The notes below the pieces were generated by a model. That model made no database searches. It saw only the letters and a list, made by a program, of their open reading frames with translations, and was not told the origin of the DNA. Made by a program: the position numbers and the translations under genes. From NCBI GenBank assembly GCA_963823095.1, contig CAWGKI010000049.1:558001-622000 (forward strand): DNA of 64,000 nt. Direction: 5' to 3'. The stretch is from CAIVVT01 sp963823095 (GTDB taxonomy: Bacteria > Acidobacteriota > Terriglobia > Bryobacterales > Bryobacteraceae). Shown piece after piece: positions 43,507-52,077 of the stretch (the stretch's first letter is position 1; each line of letters opens with the position of its first letter).

Positions 43507-43865
43507 ATGACGCTTCTGGAGCAGATCCAGCGCGCTGGAATTGCACTCCCTCTGGGGGATCTGAGCGTGCTTGTGCGTCGAATCGTCGAGAGGTCCAACC
43601 AGAAAGAATCATCGTATTCGGTTCCGCTGCCCGGGGCAGTATGCAACCTGGCAGCGATCTCGACCTGCTTGTGATCAAGCGCGGCGACTTCCACCATATC
43701 GAGTTGGCACAGCGCATCTACCGGGCCCTGGGAACAAGAGAAATCGCGGTTGATCTCACCGTGGCCACGCCGGAAGAGGTGGAAAAGTACCGCGATGCAT
43801 ATGGCCTCGTTCTGTATTCGGCGCTTCGGGAGGGCAAGCTAATCTACGATGCCGAAGCGGCTTGA
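43507..43865 (+). pseudogene. MNT-type nucleotidyltransferase domain protein, one-base frameshift
   Basis: From ATG 43507 (LLEQIQRAGIALPLGDLSVLVRRIVERSN, quoted in part) the frame breaks near 43599-43601; adding a C in CC restores PERIIVFGSAARGSMQPGSDLDLLVIKRG, the GSxxxG...SDLDLLV motif of minimal nucleotidyltransferases. It continues to IAVDLTVATPEEVEKYRDAYG and ends at 43865. Such proteins can act as antitoxins that AMPylate HEPN toxins (MntA/HepT); no HEPN gene follows. With the fix it would be 119 residues, family length. Confidence 0.7.
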
Positions 43866-43918
43866 GTAGCCGCGCGACATTTCATGACCCCTGTAGCGTA
43901 TGATCTGCGCCGGGATGC

Positions 43919-44272
43919 TTACGCGACGCAGCGTTTTCGACGCACTGGCTTGACAGGCGAGTCCTCGGCAATTCCCGACAAGACCACGGGGCTACGATCG
44001 GGAAACTCCGCGACCAGCGACAATTTGCCCCCCATAGCTTTGACCGTATTCCGCAAAGTGGACAACAGGAGATCGCTCCGTTTCTCAAGGCGGGAGACGC
44101 TGTCCTGCGTAATGCCGAGCGTCTTGGCCATCCGGACTTGCGTGAGCTTCCGCGCGCGCCGCAACTCGCGCAACGTCATTTCCTCGGCAATCAATTCCGC
44201 CGCGCGAGTCTCGACGCGCTTGCGCTGAGTGGGACCGAGTTCCCGGATTATGTCTTCCACATTCGTAGCCAT
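43919..44272 (-). CDS. higA: HigA-type antitoxin (XRE family HTH)
   Basis: The start at ATG 44272 gives a 117-residue protein with the XRE helix-turn-helix MTLRELRRARKLTQVRMAKTLGITQDSVSRLEKRSDL (quoted in part), then LLLSTLRNTVKAMGGKLSLVAEFP. The N-terminal MATNVEDIIRELGPTQRKRVE segment is common in HigA antitoxins. It lies 2 bp after the toxin gene, the normal HigBA gene order. It should repress the promoter upstream of the toxin. The 3' end (KPVRRKRCVA) fits the family end. Confidence 0.88.
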   Translation of the reverse strand: MATNVEDIIRELGPTQRKRVETRAAELIAEEMTLRELRRARKLTQVRMAKTLGITQDSVSRLEKRSDLLLSTLRNTVKAMGGKLSLVAEFPDRSPVVLSGIAEDSPVKPVRRKRCVA

Positions 44273-44274
44273 AT

Positions 44275-44643
44275 TTACTCTCGCCCCTTCCTCAGCCGCG
44301 CCAAATGAGCATCGAATCGCTCGTCTGCTTTCCGAACGAGTTCGCGATAGAACCGCTTCTCGCCGCCTCCCGACTTGTCGCCGGCGATGAGCAGAATCGC
44401 TTTGCGTCGGGGATCGAACGCGAACGCCACGCGCCACTCACCCGCCGCCGCGCTGAAGCGCAATTCCTTCATGTTCGCGTGACGAGAGCCGTTTAGCGTG
44501 TCGGCGCGGGGGCGTCCTAGTTGCGGCCCGAATTGCTGCAGCAGACGTGCCAACGAAAGAATCTCGACACGCACGTCCTCGTACAACGTATCGAATTCCG
44601 GCTTGAATTCGTCACCGATTTCGACCCGCCAACCTATGCCCAT
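44275..44643 (-). CDS. higB: HigB/RelE-type toxin (mRNA interferase)
   Basis: The 122-residue protein begins at ATG 44643 (MGIGWRVEIGDEFKPEFDTL) and shows the HigB/Gp49-like order with EWRVAFAFDPRRKAILLIAGDKSG and KRFYRELVRKADERFDAHLARL. Conserved basic and aromatic residues (R, K, H) fit ribosome-dependent RNase activity. It is the upstream, larger partner of HigA on the minus strand, with the AT-rich promoter region above 44643. It could stabilise this segment. Confidence 0.88.
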   Translation of the reverse strand: MGIGWRVEIGDEFKPEFDTLYEDVRVEILSLARLLQQFGPQLGRPRADTLNGSRHANMKELRFSAAAGEWRVAFAFDPRRKAILLIAGDKSGGGEKRFYRELVRKADERFDAHLARLRKGRE

Positions 44644-44690
44644 ATTATGAGTTGCGATTCATATGATGTCAATACCATATCATCGTGCCC
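44642..44690 (-). promoter_or_regulatory. AT-rich upstream region of the higBA unit
   Basis: The region contains TTGACA (44672-44667) on the minus strand and several ATATG/CATAT words, typical of an autoregulated TA operator. A TAATAT at the right distance overlaps the ATG itself, so the exact promoter or start codon is unclear. Confidence 0.4.
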
Positions 44691-44746
44691 GCGACACGGC
44701 AGAGTTGTCGCGTAAAGGCGGTGGCAAAACAGGCAACCTAGCTACC

Positions 44747-46246
44747 CTACGCCATTTGGTGAATCAGGCCGTAGATCGGCTTCAGCGTCGGATACAGCAC
44801 GTTGTAGACTTCGAAGCCGCGCTGATACACCGCGCACTCGTGCGGGACGGGCACCACGCTGCTCGCCTCTTTGATGGCGACCGCGCAGACTTCTTCCACC
44901 GAGGCGTAGGGTCCGTCGCCGGCGAGTGCGAGCAGAGCCGCGCCGTAAGCCGAGCCCTCGGTGTTCGCCAGGGTCGTCACTTTCGACGAGAAGATGTCGG
45001 CCAGCATCTGGCGCCAGAACGCGCTCTTCGCGCCGCCGCCGGAAACGCGCACCTTCGTGATGTCGAGGCTCATGTCCTCGTGGATGATGGAGAGGCAATC
45101 GCGCAGGCTGAAGCTGACGCCCTCGATGACCGCACGGATCAGGTCCGCGCGCGTGTGCTTGTTGGTGAGACCGATCCAGCCGCCGCGAGCGTACGGATCG
45201 AGGTGCGGCGTGCGCTCGCCCATTAGATAGGGCAGCCAGTACAGGCCATTGCTGAGCGGCGGAGCCGTGGCGGCCTCGGCGGTCAGGGCATCGTATTCCG
45301 TGCCCGGCGCAAGTTGGTTGCGGAACCACTGCAGGCTCAGACCCGCGCCTTGCGTCACGCCCATCACATGCCACTTGCCTTTCACGGCATGGCAGAAGGT
45401 ATGCACGCGGCCCTTGCGGTCGTACTGCGGCTTGTCCAGATAGGCGAAGACCACGCCCGAGGTGCCGATGGTGCACGATGCGACGCCGGGACTAACGATG
45501 CCATTGCCGATGCCACTCGCGGCCTGATCGCCTCCGCCGCCCACCACGGGTGTGCCTTCCTTTAGGCCAGTCGCTTTCGCGGCGGCCTTGGTGATCTTGC
45601 CCGTGACATCGACCGACTCATACAATTTCGGGAGCAGGCCTTTGTCGAGTTTCAGACGCTCTACCATCTCATTGGACCAGCGGCGGCGCACGACGTCGAG
45701 CAAGCCCGTGCCGGAGGCGTCGGAAACTTCAGTGGCGTACTCGCCGGTGAGGCGCAGCCGCACGTAATCTTTCGGAAGCAGAAACTTGCGCGCCCGCTCG
45801 AAGTTGGCCGGTTCGTTGTCGCGCACCCACAGCAGCTTGGGCAGCGTGAAGCCCGTGAGCATCGGGTTCGCCGTGAAGGCGACGACGTCGTCCTTGCCCA
45901 CCGTCGAGTTCACGAAATCGACCTGGGCCTGGCTGCGTTGATCGCACCAGATGAGGGACGGACGGATCACCTCGTGAGCCGCATCGAGCAGCACGAGACC
46001 GTGCATCTGGCCCGAGAGACCGATCGCTTTCACGTCCTCGCCCTTCGCGCCGGCCGCTTCCAGAACGCCCTTGACGGCCTTCTGCGCCGCGTCCCACCAG
46101 TCCTTCGGGTCCTGCTCGGCCCAGCCGGGGCGCTCCATCGTCATCTCTTGGTGCGGAGCGGTGAAGCCCGCCACGAAGGCGCCTTTTTCGTCAATCAGCA
46201 GCGCGCGGCTGCCACCGGTGCCAATGTCGATTCCTAGCCAGTACAT
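44747..46246 (-). CDS. xylB: Xylulokinase
   Basis: ATG 46246 opens a 499-residue FGGY-family kinase: MYWLGIDIGTGGSRALLIDE (ATP site), HQEMTMERPGWAEQDPKDWW, AIGLSGQMHGLVLLDAAHEV, WCDQRSQAQVDFV, GGGGDQAASGIGNGIVSPG and VRVSGGGAKSAFWRQMLADIF at the second domain. The GQMHG and GGGDQ motifs are diagnostic of xylulokinase. It phosphorylates D-xylulose in the cytoplasm. The gene is 59 bp downstream of a ROK kinase, on the same strand; a xylose isomerase is not visible here. Confidence 0.92.
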   Translation of the reverse strand: MYWLGIDIGTGGSRALLIDEKGAFVAGFTAPHQEMTMERPGWAEQDPKDWWDAAQKAVKGVLEAAGAKGEDVKAIGLSGQMHGLVLLDAAHEVIRPSLIWCDQRSQAQVDFVNSTVGKDDVVAFTANPMLTGFTLPKLLWVRDNEPANFERARKFLLPKDYVRLRLTGEYATEVSDASGTGLLDVVRRRWSNEMVERLKLDKGLLPKLYESVDVTGKITKAAAKATGLKEGTPVVGGGGDQAASGIGNGIVSPGVASCTIGTSGVVFAYLDKPQYDRKGRVHTFCHAVKGKWHVMGVTQGAGLSLQWFRNQLAPGTEYDALTAEAATAPPLSNGLYWLPYLMGERTPHLDPYARGGWIGLTNKHTRADLIRAVIEGVSFSLRDCLSIIHEDMSLDITKVRVSGGGAKSAFWRQMLADIFSSKVTTLANTEGSAYGAALLALAGDGPYASVEEVCAVAIKEASSVVPVPHECAVYQRGFEVYNVLYPTLKPIYGLIHQMA

Positions 46247-46305
46247 GAATTTGAACTCCGTCGCTCGCGGCGTCTGGATGATGCCACAATCCTCAGTATT
46301 CCGTA

Positions 46306-47271
46306 TTAGAGCCCAGCGGGCACGCCCACGTCCGCGCTTACTTCCAGAAACGGCAAATAAGCCGCTCCAAATAGACCTGCTTCGTTGCCGAGCAGCGCCT
46401 TCTCTATCCTCGTCTCCGTGTTGCGAAAAGTGAAGCTGCGCTTGCGAGCCTCGGCGAACATCGAGGGCGCGAACAGATCCCACGCCGGCAGCGGACCGCC
46501 GCTCAACAGGTACAGCGGCGCGTTGAATATGTTTACCAGATTCCCGATGGCGATGCCCAGCGCGACGCCCATCAGTTCGAAAATCCGTGTCGCTTTCCGC
46601 CCGTCTTCGCCTGCGTCCTCGGTGGCGATGCGGAAGACTTGCTCGGCGGTCAGCGCCTCGCCCAGTTGCAGCAACCGCGCCATCACAGAGATAGCCGTCG
46701 CCGAGGCATGCTTCTCCAGACAGCCGGTGTTGCCGCAGCCGCACGGGTTGCCATTGGGAATGATAGTCATGTGGCCGAACTCGCCGGCCATGCCCACGTG
46801 GCCGCGCAGGATGCGGCCGCCGGAGATAATCCCGCCGCCGATGCCCGTGCCGAGCGTCAGCAGAATCAGGTCATCGACGTCCCGGCCCGCCCCCAACCAC
46901 TTCTCTCCGAGCGCCGCCGCGTTGGCGTCGTTTTCCAGAATGACCGGCGCGCCCAGCTTCCGCTGGATTTCGTCGCGTAAAGGTACGCCTTCGAGCGATG
47001 GGAGGTTGGCCGAGTTGGCGACCACGCCTTCCTTGAGTCGAATGAAGCCCGGAACGGCCACGCCGACGCCGGCGAGCTGCTCCACGCCGAAGCGTTCACG
47101 CAGGGCCTGGATGGAAGTTACGATGTCGCTTACTACTGCGTCGCGGCCCGCTCTCAAATGGACGGCGCCGGCCTGTTTGCCGAGCTGGTTGCCGGCCCGG
47201 TCCACGGCGGCGGCGCGCAGGTTGGTCCCACCAAGGTCCACTCCAATGGAGTACGGCGTCGTCTGAGCCAT
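46306..47271 (-). CDS. ROK family sugar kinase
   Basis: From ATG 47271 the 321-residue protein reads SIGVDLGGTNLRAAAVD (phosphate loop), VVILENDANAAALGEKWLGAG-like, LTLGTGIGGGIISGGRIL, and GHMTIIPNGNPCGCGNTGCLE with the CxCGxxGCxE zinc motif that is the ROK signature. It probably phosphorylates glucose or a related hexose. There is no N-terminal helix-turn-helix, so it is a kinase and not a ROK repressor. It is probably co-transcribed with xylB, giving entry of pentose and hexose to central metabolism. Confidence 0.9.
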   Translation of the reverse strand: MAQTTPYSIGVDLGGTNLRAAAVDRAGNQLGKQAGAVHLRAGRDAVVSDIVTSIQALRERFGVEQLAGVGVAVPGFIRLKEGVVANSANLPSLEGVPLRDEIQRKLGAPVILENDANAAALGEKWLGAGRDVDDLILLTLGTGIGGGIISGGRILRGHVGMAGEFGHMTIIPNGNPCGCGNTGCLEKHASATAISVMARLLQLGEALTAEQVFRIATEDAGEDGRKATRIFELMGVALGIAIGNLVNIFNAPLYLLSGGPLPAWDLFAPSMFAEARKRSFTFRNTETRIEKALLGNEAGLFGAAYLPFLEVSADVGVPAGL

Positions 47272-47353
47272 GAAGCCGAATGATATCAAACAAGCGGATT
47301 TGAATTGGTCTGAGCGCGGGTACGCGCTACTAGACCTTACCGTTCTTCGATAG

Positions 47354-47384
47354 AGCATTTTCCAATCCACAAATGAGCCTGAAG
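47354..47384. repeat. Right arm of a 31-bp inverted repeat (left arm 43450-43480)
   Basis: This block, starting AGCATTTTCCAATCCAC, is the reverse complement of the block at 43450-43480 (one mismatch). It lies between the ROK gene and the VOC gene, about 80 bp before ATG of the latter. Confidence 0.85.
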
Positions 47385-47410
47385 AGCGGCTTGAAGCGCC
47401 GCAAACCCTG

Positions 47411-47815
47411 ATGCATCATTACCCCATGGCGCCCCCGTTCAGACTCTGTGACAACAATCCGATCGCCTTCGTTGCCACACGCGACCCGGCTCGTTCGAGG
47501 GAGTTCTATGAACGGACCCTTGGCTTGCACCTGGTTCGCGATGAGCTTCCTTTCGCACTCGTTTTCGACGTGCACGGAATCATGCTGCGGGTGACGCCCG
47601 TCAAGGAACTGACGGCTGCCCCTTACACTGTCTTGGGTTGGAATGTGCCGGATATCACGGAGGCGGTGCAAGCGTTGCACGCGGCGGGCGTCGTGTTCCA
47701 GCGCTACTCGGGCCTCGCACAGGACGAGTCTGGCGTCTGGACGTCGCCGAGCGGTGCGAGGGTTGCCTGGTTCAAGGATCCGGACGGGAACACTTTGGGC
47801 ATTTCGCAGTTTTAG
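47411..47815 (+). CDS. VOC family (glyoxalase-like) protein
   Basis: At 134 residues (ATG 47411, or 47426) it is one VOC unit: PIAFVATRDPARSREFYERTLGLHL, FDVHGIMLRVTPVKEL, WNVPDITEAVQALHAAGV and VAWFKDPDGNTLGISQF, the last being the classic strand with a metal-ligand Glu replaced here by Gly-Asn. His residues of a metal site are incomplete, so it may bind a ligand or resistance compound instead of acting as a glyoxalase. It is followed by a MmcQ-like gene 8 bp downstream. Confidence 0.85.
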   Translation: MHHYPMAPPFRLCDNNPIAFVATRDPARSREFYERTLGLHLVRDELPFALVFDVHGIMLRVTPVKELTAAPYTVLGWNVPDITEAVQALHAAGVVFQRYSGLAQDESGVWTSPSGARVAWFKDPDGNTLGISQF

Positions 47816-47822
47816 GCTCACC

Positions 47823-48206
47823 ATGGCCGAGAAACGTTCCACCGAAGACCACCGCCTTACCCGGCTATCGCAGATCTGTCTTGCTCTGCCCGAAGCGGCG
47901 CGCCAGGACTGCGGCAGCCACGCGGCATTCACAGTCCGGAAACGAAGTTTCGCGTATTTTCTAAACGATCATCACGGCGACGGGATCGTCGCGGTCACTT
48001 GCAAGGCGCTGCCTGGCGACAACGCGAGTCTCACTGCCGCTCAACCCACGCGCTTCTATTTGCCTACGTACATTGGGCCGAAGGGCTGGGTCGCGCTGCG
48101 TCTGGACGTCGGTGAAATCGACTGGGAGGAAGTGGGCGAGCTTGTCCTCGGCAGCTACTGTCTGGTCGCGCCCAAGCGCCTGGCCTCGATAGTTGCGGGC
48201 GGTTAG
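47823..48206 (+). CDS. MmcQ/YjbR family protein
   Basis: The 127-residue protein (ATG 47823) has LSQICLALPEAARQDCGSHAAFTVRKRSFAYFLNDH and PTRFYLPTYIGPKGWVALRLDVGEIDWEEV (quoted in parts), characteristic of the MmcQ/YjbR (double-wing DNA-binding) fold. A DNA-binding role is proposed for YjbR, without clear function. It follows the VOC gene by 8 bp and probably shares its mRNA. Confidence 0.88.
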   Translation: MAEKRSTEDHRLTRLSQICLALPEAARQDCGSHAAFTVRKRSFAYFLNDHHGDGIVAVTCKALPGDNASLTAAQPTRFYLPTYIGPKGWVALRLDVGEIDWEEVGELVLGSYCLVAPKRLASIVAGG

Positions 48207-48397
48207 TGGGCCGAGCGCTCAATTCTTCAAGGACTACACCGTGTTTTCATTTGGCAAGCCCTCCGCCTGCGAGGGACCGTCAGGCCGTGCGGTAGCGGTC
48301 CGGTCTAATCCGGTCCGCAACCTGCGGTTCACGGCTGGACGGGAATCGCCATCGTTGTATTGACAGGGGGCAAGATTGGACTTAGGCTGCAGGGACC

Positions 48398-48763
48398 ATG
48401 GCATACAGCACGCCTGTACATCCGCAAGTACTGAGAGAGTTCAAGGCTGCCGGAGAAGGATGGCCTCCGCGCCAGGCCGGCGAAAGAATTATCCAGGCTA
48501 TTTTGAACTACTATCATGCCGAGATTACGGTGCTCGATCCGTTTGGAGATGGCGAGCTGTTTCGGGTGGGCACTGGCGCGCCGAGCCACAACATCCACGG
48601 CGTCCACATACACCCGGTTTCGGTTCAGTGGGGTACCTGGCAGTTGAAAGCGCATAAAGACGCCATCGCTTTCCTGACCGATGACGACTTCAACATGTAC
48701 CTCGGAACGCTGCTCCAAGCGCTTGAACTTGGTCGCTTTCGTGTCGGGTTTGAAAAGAAATAG
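48398..48763 (+). CDS. Conserved-looking small protein of unknown function
   Basis: The 121-residue product starts at ATG 48398 and has no signal peptide or transmembrane segment. Its sequence (VLREFKAAGEGWPPRQAGER, AILNYYHAEITVLDPFGDGELF, DAIAFLTDDDFNMYLGTLLQAL) does not match a family I know. It lies convergent with the GNAT pseudogene. The upstream spacer at about 48260-48330 holds a diverged repeat fragment. Confidence 0.55.
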   Translation: MAYSTPVHPQVLREFKAAGEGWPPRQAGERIIQAILNYYHAEITVLDPFGDGELFRVGTGAPSHNIHGVHIHPVSVQWGTWQLKAHKDAIAFLTDDDFNMYLGTLLQALELGRFRVGFEKK

Positions 48764-48790
48764 CTTCGATGTCCGCCCCTCCCACCACCT

Positions 48791-49335
48791 TCAAGCCCGT
48801 GGGATGCGATTTGCGGGCCACTTGGATTCATAACTCGTCCGGTCCATCGCATACCGCACCAGGCGGACACCCTGGCTCTCGAACTCGCCATCGAACTCAA
48901 GGCCGAGCTTCCGCATGATCCGCGTCGATGCCTGGTTGCCTGGCATCGCAACCGAAATCACGCGGTCCAATCGCACCCGGTCGAATAGGTCTCGCAGCGC
49001 GAGCACGGCGGCCTCGGTCGCCAGTCCACGTCCCCAGTGCGAGCGGTTCAACCACCACCCGATCTCCGGGTCCGTCGGCATCACGCCAGAAGTTGGCGCC
49101 GCAGAAACCGATAAAGCGCCCGTCCGGTTTCGACAGCAGCTTCCAGCGACAGAACCCGCGGGTTGCGATACGCCTCGATCTGGCTGTCGACAAACGACCG
49201 GATCTTCTCATCGGTCCAAGGATCGCCGCCGGTGATGTAGCGCATGATCTCAGGGTCGGTGGCGAGCGCGCGAAACTCGGTCCAGTCCGCGCTCTCCCAT
49301 GTGTCGAGGATCAGCCGCTCTGTTTCCAAAATCAT
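48791..49335 (-). pseudogene. GNAT family N-acetyltransferase (RimJ/RimL-type), two frameshifts
   Basis: Start at ATG 49335 (MILETERLILDTWESADWTE) continues to GGDPWTDEKIRSFVDSQIEAYRN; the frame breaks near 49155-49165 and homology runs on in RGFCRWKLLSKPDGRFIGFCGA, breaks again near 49080-49085, and finishes with TDPEIGWWLNRSHWGRGLATEA, the acetyl-CoA-binding loop, and NQASTRIMRKLGLEFDGEFE. With two repairs, length is about 181 residues, as normal. Acetyl acceptor not known. The breaks are small and similar to the other damaged genes here. Confidence 0.75.
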
Positions 49336-49453
49336 ACACACCATTATGCGAAGCGCATCGGACCCTTGCCTGGAGCCTCTCCAGCCATCACGCCGCACGT
49401 GCTTCTGATCCACGACGCGTGGGTGATAGGATACCCGAGAACTCGAGGTACCC

Positions 49454-51928
49454 ATGTCTGCATCCGATACACGCCGGTCTTTTCTGGAACGCAGCCTGCT
49501 GCTGGGTGCGGCTCTTTGGCCGCTCGAAGGGGCGTCGCGCTCGCGAATCAAAGTGAGCGTCAGCAAGACCCCGGCTATGCCCGAAAAGGAGATGCTGCGC
49601 GGGTTGCTAGCGCTGCGGCTGAACGCGGAAGTTCGCTTTGAGAATTCTCGCGAAGTGAGTGCGGCGGGCGACCGGATCATCGATCTCCACATCGACAAGA
49701 CGGGCCTTGCGCACGAGGAGAGCTACGAGGTCCGCACCTCCGGCAAGGACGTTATGCTGCGCGGAGCCAGCGAACGCGGCCTGCTTTGCGCGGTCTTCGA
49801 GTTTCTGGAACGGCAGGGCGCGGTGTTCGGCATCGACGGCGAGAATTATCCACCCGAGCCGGCGCGCGAGATCGTCGTACCGGGCAGCGGTCAGAAATGG
49901 ACGAGCACGCCGCGCTTCGCCGTGCGAGGTTTGCTGCCCTGGCCAGACTTCCTGAACTGCATCACGATCTACAACGAGGAAGACTTCCGCGCGTACTTCG
50001 AAGCGATGCTGCGGATGAGGATGAACACGTTTGGCATGCACGTGTACACGCAGGCGTTGCAGTGGGCGGAGAGCTACCTCAATTTCGAATTCGCCGGCGC
50101 CGGACACCTGGCCTATCTCGACAGCACCGCCTCGAACCGCTGGGGCTATCTGCCTGAGCGGACCTCGCGCTTTGGCATGGGATCTTCCCAGTACTTCGAC
50201 GGAGAGGTCTTCGGCAGCGACGCTACGAGGCTCGGACGCAGTCCTTGGGAGATCGCGGAAAACACGCAAAAACTGCTCAAAAATGCCCTTTCTTACGCCA
50301 AAAAGCTGGGTATTCGCACAGGTGTCGGATTCGAACCCTACCAGATACCCGACGAGATATATCGCGCTCTCCCGCCCGAGGCGCGGTTTGAAGACTCGAA
50401 GGCCCGCCCGCGTTTCGACCCGTCCTCCTACACCGGCCGCAAGCTGCTCGAAACGCGTCTCGACAATCTGCTGAACTCGTATCCGGACGTCGATCACGTC
50501 TGGCTGTGGGAAGACGAGGGCGCCAATTGGGACAGCCGGAAGGAGGGTATTCCGCTGCCCGCCACGGCGTTCCAACTCACCTACGACTACCTGCGCCGTC
50601 ATGCGCCGAAAAAGCGGTTGATTATTAGCGGCTGGGGCGGCGTAGCGCGTCACTTTGCGGACCTGCACAAGGTCCTGCCGGAGGACATCGTTTTCTCCTG
50701 CCTCAGCGACTCGCTGGGCTGGGATCCGGTGCACGAGGTCTTTGGGCAACTCGGCTCGCGCGAACGCTGGCCGATTCCGTGGCTCGAAGACGACCCGTCG
50801 ATGTGGCTCGCGCAGTTCCACGTCAACCGGTTCAAGCGAGACGTCGATCTGGCCGACCGGTATGGGTGTCAGGGCATGCTCGGCATACATTGGCGCCATC
50901 GCATCGTCGATCCCACGGCGACGTTCTTCTCCCGCGCGATGTGGGACAAGGGCTACGCGCCCGATGCGCACTATGCCGCCTACGCGAAGTCGCAGGCGAG
51001 CGGCGAGAGGGCGGGGAAGTACGCGCAAGTATTGAGTGGCGTGGACCGCGATCAATCGCTGCTGCGGACCGGCAGCGACGTCGTGAAGGACGGCCACATC
51101 GTGCAGACGGAGTTCAGCGGCGACTACTCCGAGGCCTTTACATATTGGACTTCTTCGAAGGTCACGGATAAGGTGCGGGCCTCGCAACAGCAGGTAGCTC
51201 ATGAGTTACGCGCGCTCACCGATTCGGCGCCGGCGGTTGAGAAAGACCGGATGGAGCACGTCACGCGGCACGTCGAGTTCATGGCGCACTACGCCGAGGC
51301 GTGGGTTCATGCTCAGGCGCTGAATGAAGTGCTAAAGCGCGCGGTGGCGCTGCGCAAGAACAAGCAGAAGGCCGAAGCGAAAGCGCTGGTCGAAAAAGAG
51401 GGTGTTCCAATCTGGCTGAAACTCGCGCCGGAAGTGAGGCAGGCGATCCTGCGCTTCCACGGCGCGGTGGCGACTCGCAACGACATGGGGACTCTCGCCT
51501 CGATGCAGAACAAGTTCGTGCGCATCGCGCTCGACCGGCTGCCGCTGTCGATGGCCGAGTTTCTGGATGCGATGCCGGCGGAAGTGGAAGCCGCGGCGCA
51601 AGCCGCGCGGCAGCCCGATATGGAAACGCCTGCCAGACTGATCGTTCCGGTGCGTCCGACCATGCTCGGAAGAGGCGAGAAGGTCCGCATTCTGGCCGTC
51701 GTTCCGGGCTCGGCGGCGGTTCATTCGGTCACGCTTCGGATGCGCCCGGCAGGATCGGTGGCGTGGGTTGAGCGGCCGTTCAAGTTGCTCGGGCGCAAGA
51801 CCTGGGAGGCGTGGCTGGAGTTGCCCGCCACGTCAGGGCCTGTCGTGGAGTACAGCATTACGGCGAGCGCGGACGGCAAGTCTTTGCAGGCGCCTGTCCA
51901 AGGGGTGTATCGGCTGACGGTGGGCTGA
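49454..51928 (+). CDS. Tat-exported glycoside hydrolase-like protein (alpha-glucuronidase-like N-terminal domain)
   Basis: The Tat-like signal SDTRRSFLERSLLLGAALWPLEGAS (quoted in part) opens an 824-residue secreted protein. The first ~110 residues (VRFENSREVSAAGDRIIDLHID, RTSGKDVMLRGASERGLLCA, FEFLERQGAVFGIDGENYP) look like the alpha-glucuronidase-like N-terminal domain seen in several glycosidases. A TIM-barrel follows (FAVRGLLPWPDFLNCITIYN, MRMNTFGMHVYTQALQWAE, GIRTGVGFEPYQIPDEI, DHVWLWEDEGANW, IISGWGGVARHF), with possible acidic catalytic residues Glu-Asp-Glu. The C-terminus is a beta domain. The exact family and substrate (GH67- or GH115-like?) are unclear. Confidence 0.65.
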   Translation: MSASDTRRSFLERSLLLGAALWPLEGASRSRIKVSVSKTPAMPEKEMLRGLLALRLNAEVRFENSREVSAAGDRIIDLHIDKTGLAHEESYEVRTSGKDVMLRGASERGLLCAVFEFLERQGAVFGIDGENYPPEPAREIVVPGSGQKWTSTPRFAVRGLLPWPDFLNCITIYNEEDFRAYFEAMLRMRMNTFGMHVYTQALQWAESYLNFEFAGAGHLAYLDSTASNRWGYLPERTSRFGMGSSQYFDGEVFGSDATRLGRSPWEIAENTQKLLKNALSYAKKLGIRTGVGFEPYQIPDEIYRALPPEARFEDSKARPRFDPSSYTGRKLLETRLDNLLNSYPDVDHVWLWEDEGANWDSRKEGIPLPATAFQLTYDYLRRHAPKKRLIISGWGGVARHFADLHKVLPEDIVFSCLSDSLGWDPVHEVFGQLGSRERWPIPWLEDDPSMWLAQFHVNRFKRDVDLADRYGCQGMLGIHWRHRIVDPTATFFSRAMWDKGYAPDAHYAAYAKSQASGERAGKYAQVLSGVDRDQSLLRTGSDVVKDGHIVQTEFSGDYSEAFTYWTSSKVTDKVRASQQQVAHELRALTDSAPAVEKDRMEHVTRHVEFMAHYAEAWVHAQALNEVLKRAVALRKNKQKAEAKALVEKEGVPIWLKLAPEVRQAILRFHGAVATRNDMGTLASMQNKFVRIALDRLPLSMAEFLDAMPAEVEAAAQAARQPDMETPARLIVPVRPTMLGRGEKVRILAVVPGSAAVHSVTLRMRPAGSVAWVERPFKLLGRKTWEAWLELPATSGPVVEYSITASADGKSLQAPVQGVYRLTVG

Positions 51929-51945
51929 GGGCGAGGCAGAAGCAG

Positions 51946-51986
51946 GCGGGGTCTGGACCCCGCGCGGCGCGAGAGCGGCGCCCCAC
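51946..51986. repeat. Double-hairpin repeat unit, reverse orientation
   Basis: GCGGGGTCTGGACCCCGC (51946-51963) followed by a GCGGCGCGAGAGCGGCGC-type hairpin ending at CCCCAC is, on the minus strand, the same design as the GTGGGGCGG units at 20079, 20553 and 39351. It lies 18 bp after the glycosidase-like gene and could act in transcript ends. Confidence 0.7.
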
Positions 51987-52077
51987 TCCGCCGCAAATCC
52001 AAGCCTTCATCACCGGATAATCCGTGAGAGCCTGAATTCGATTGAACGCCGCGTCCTCGTGACGCGTTGAGGTAGAT

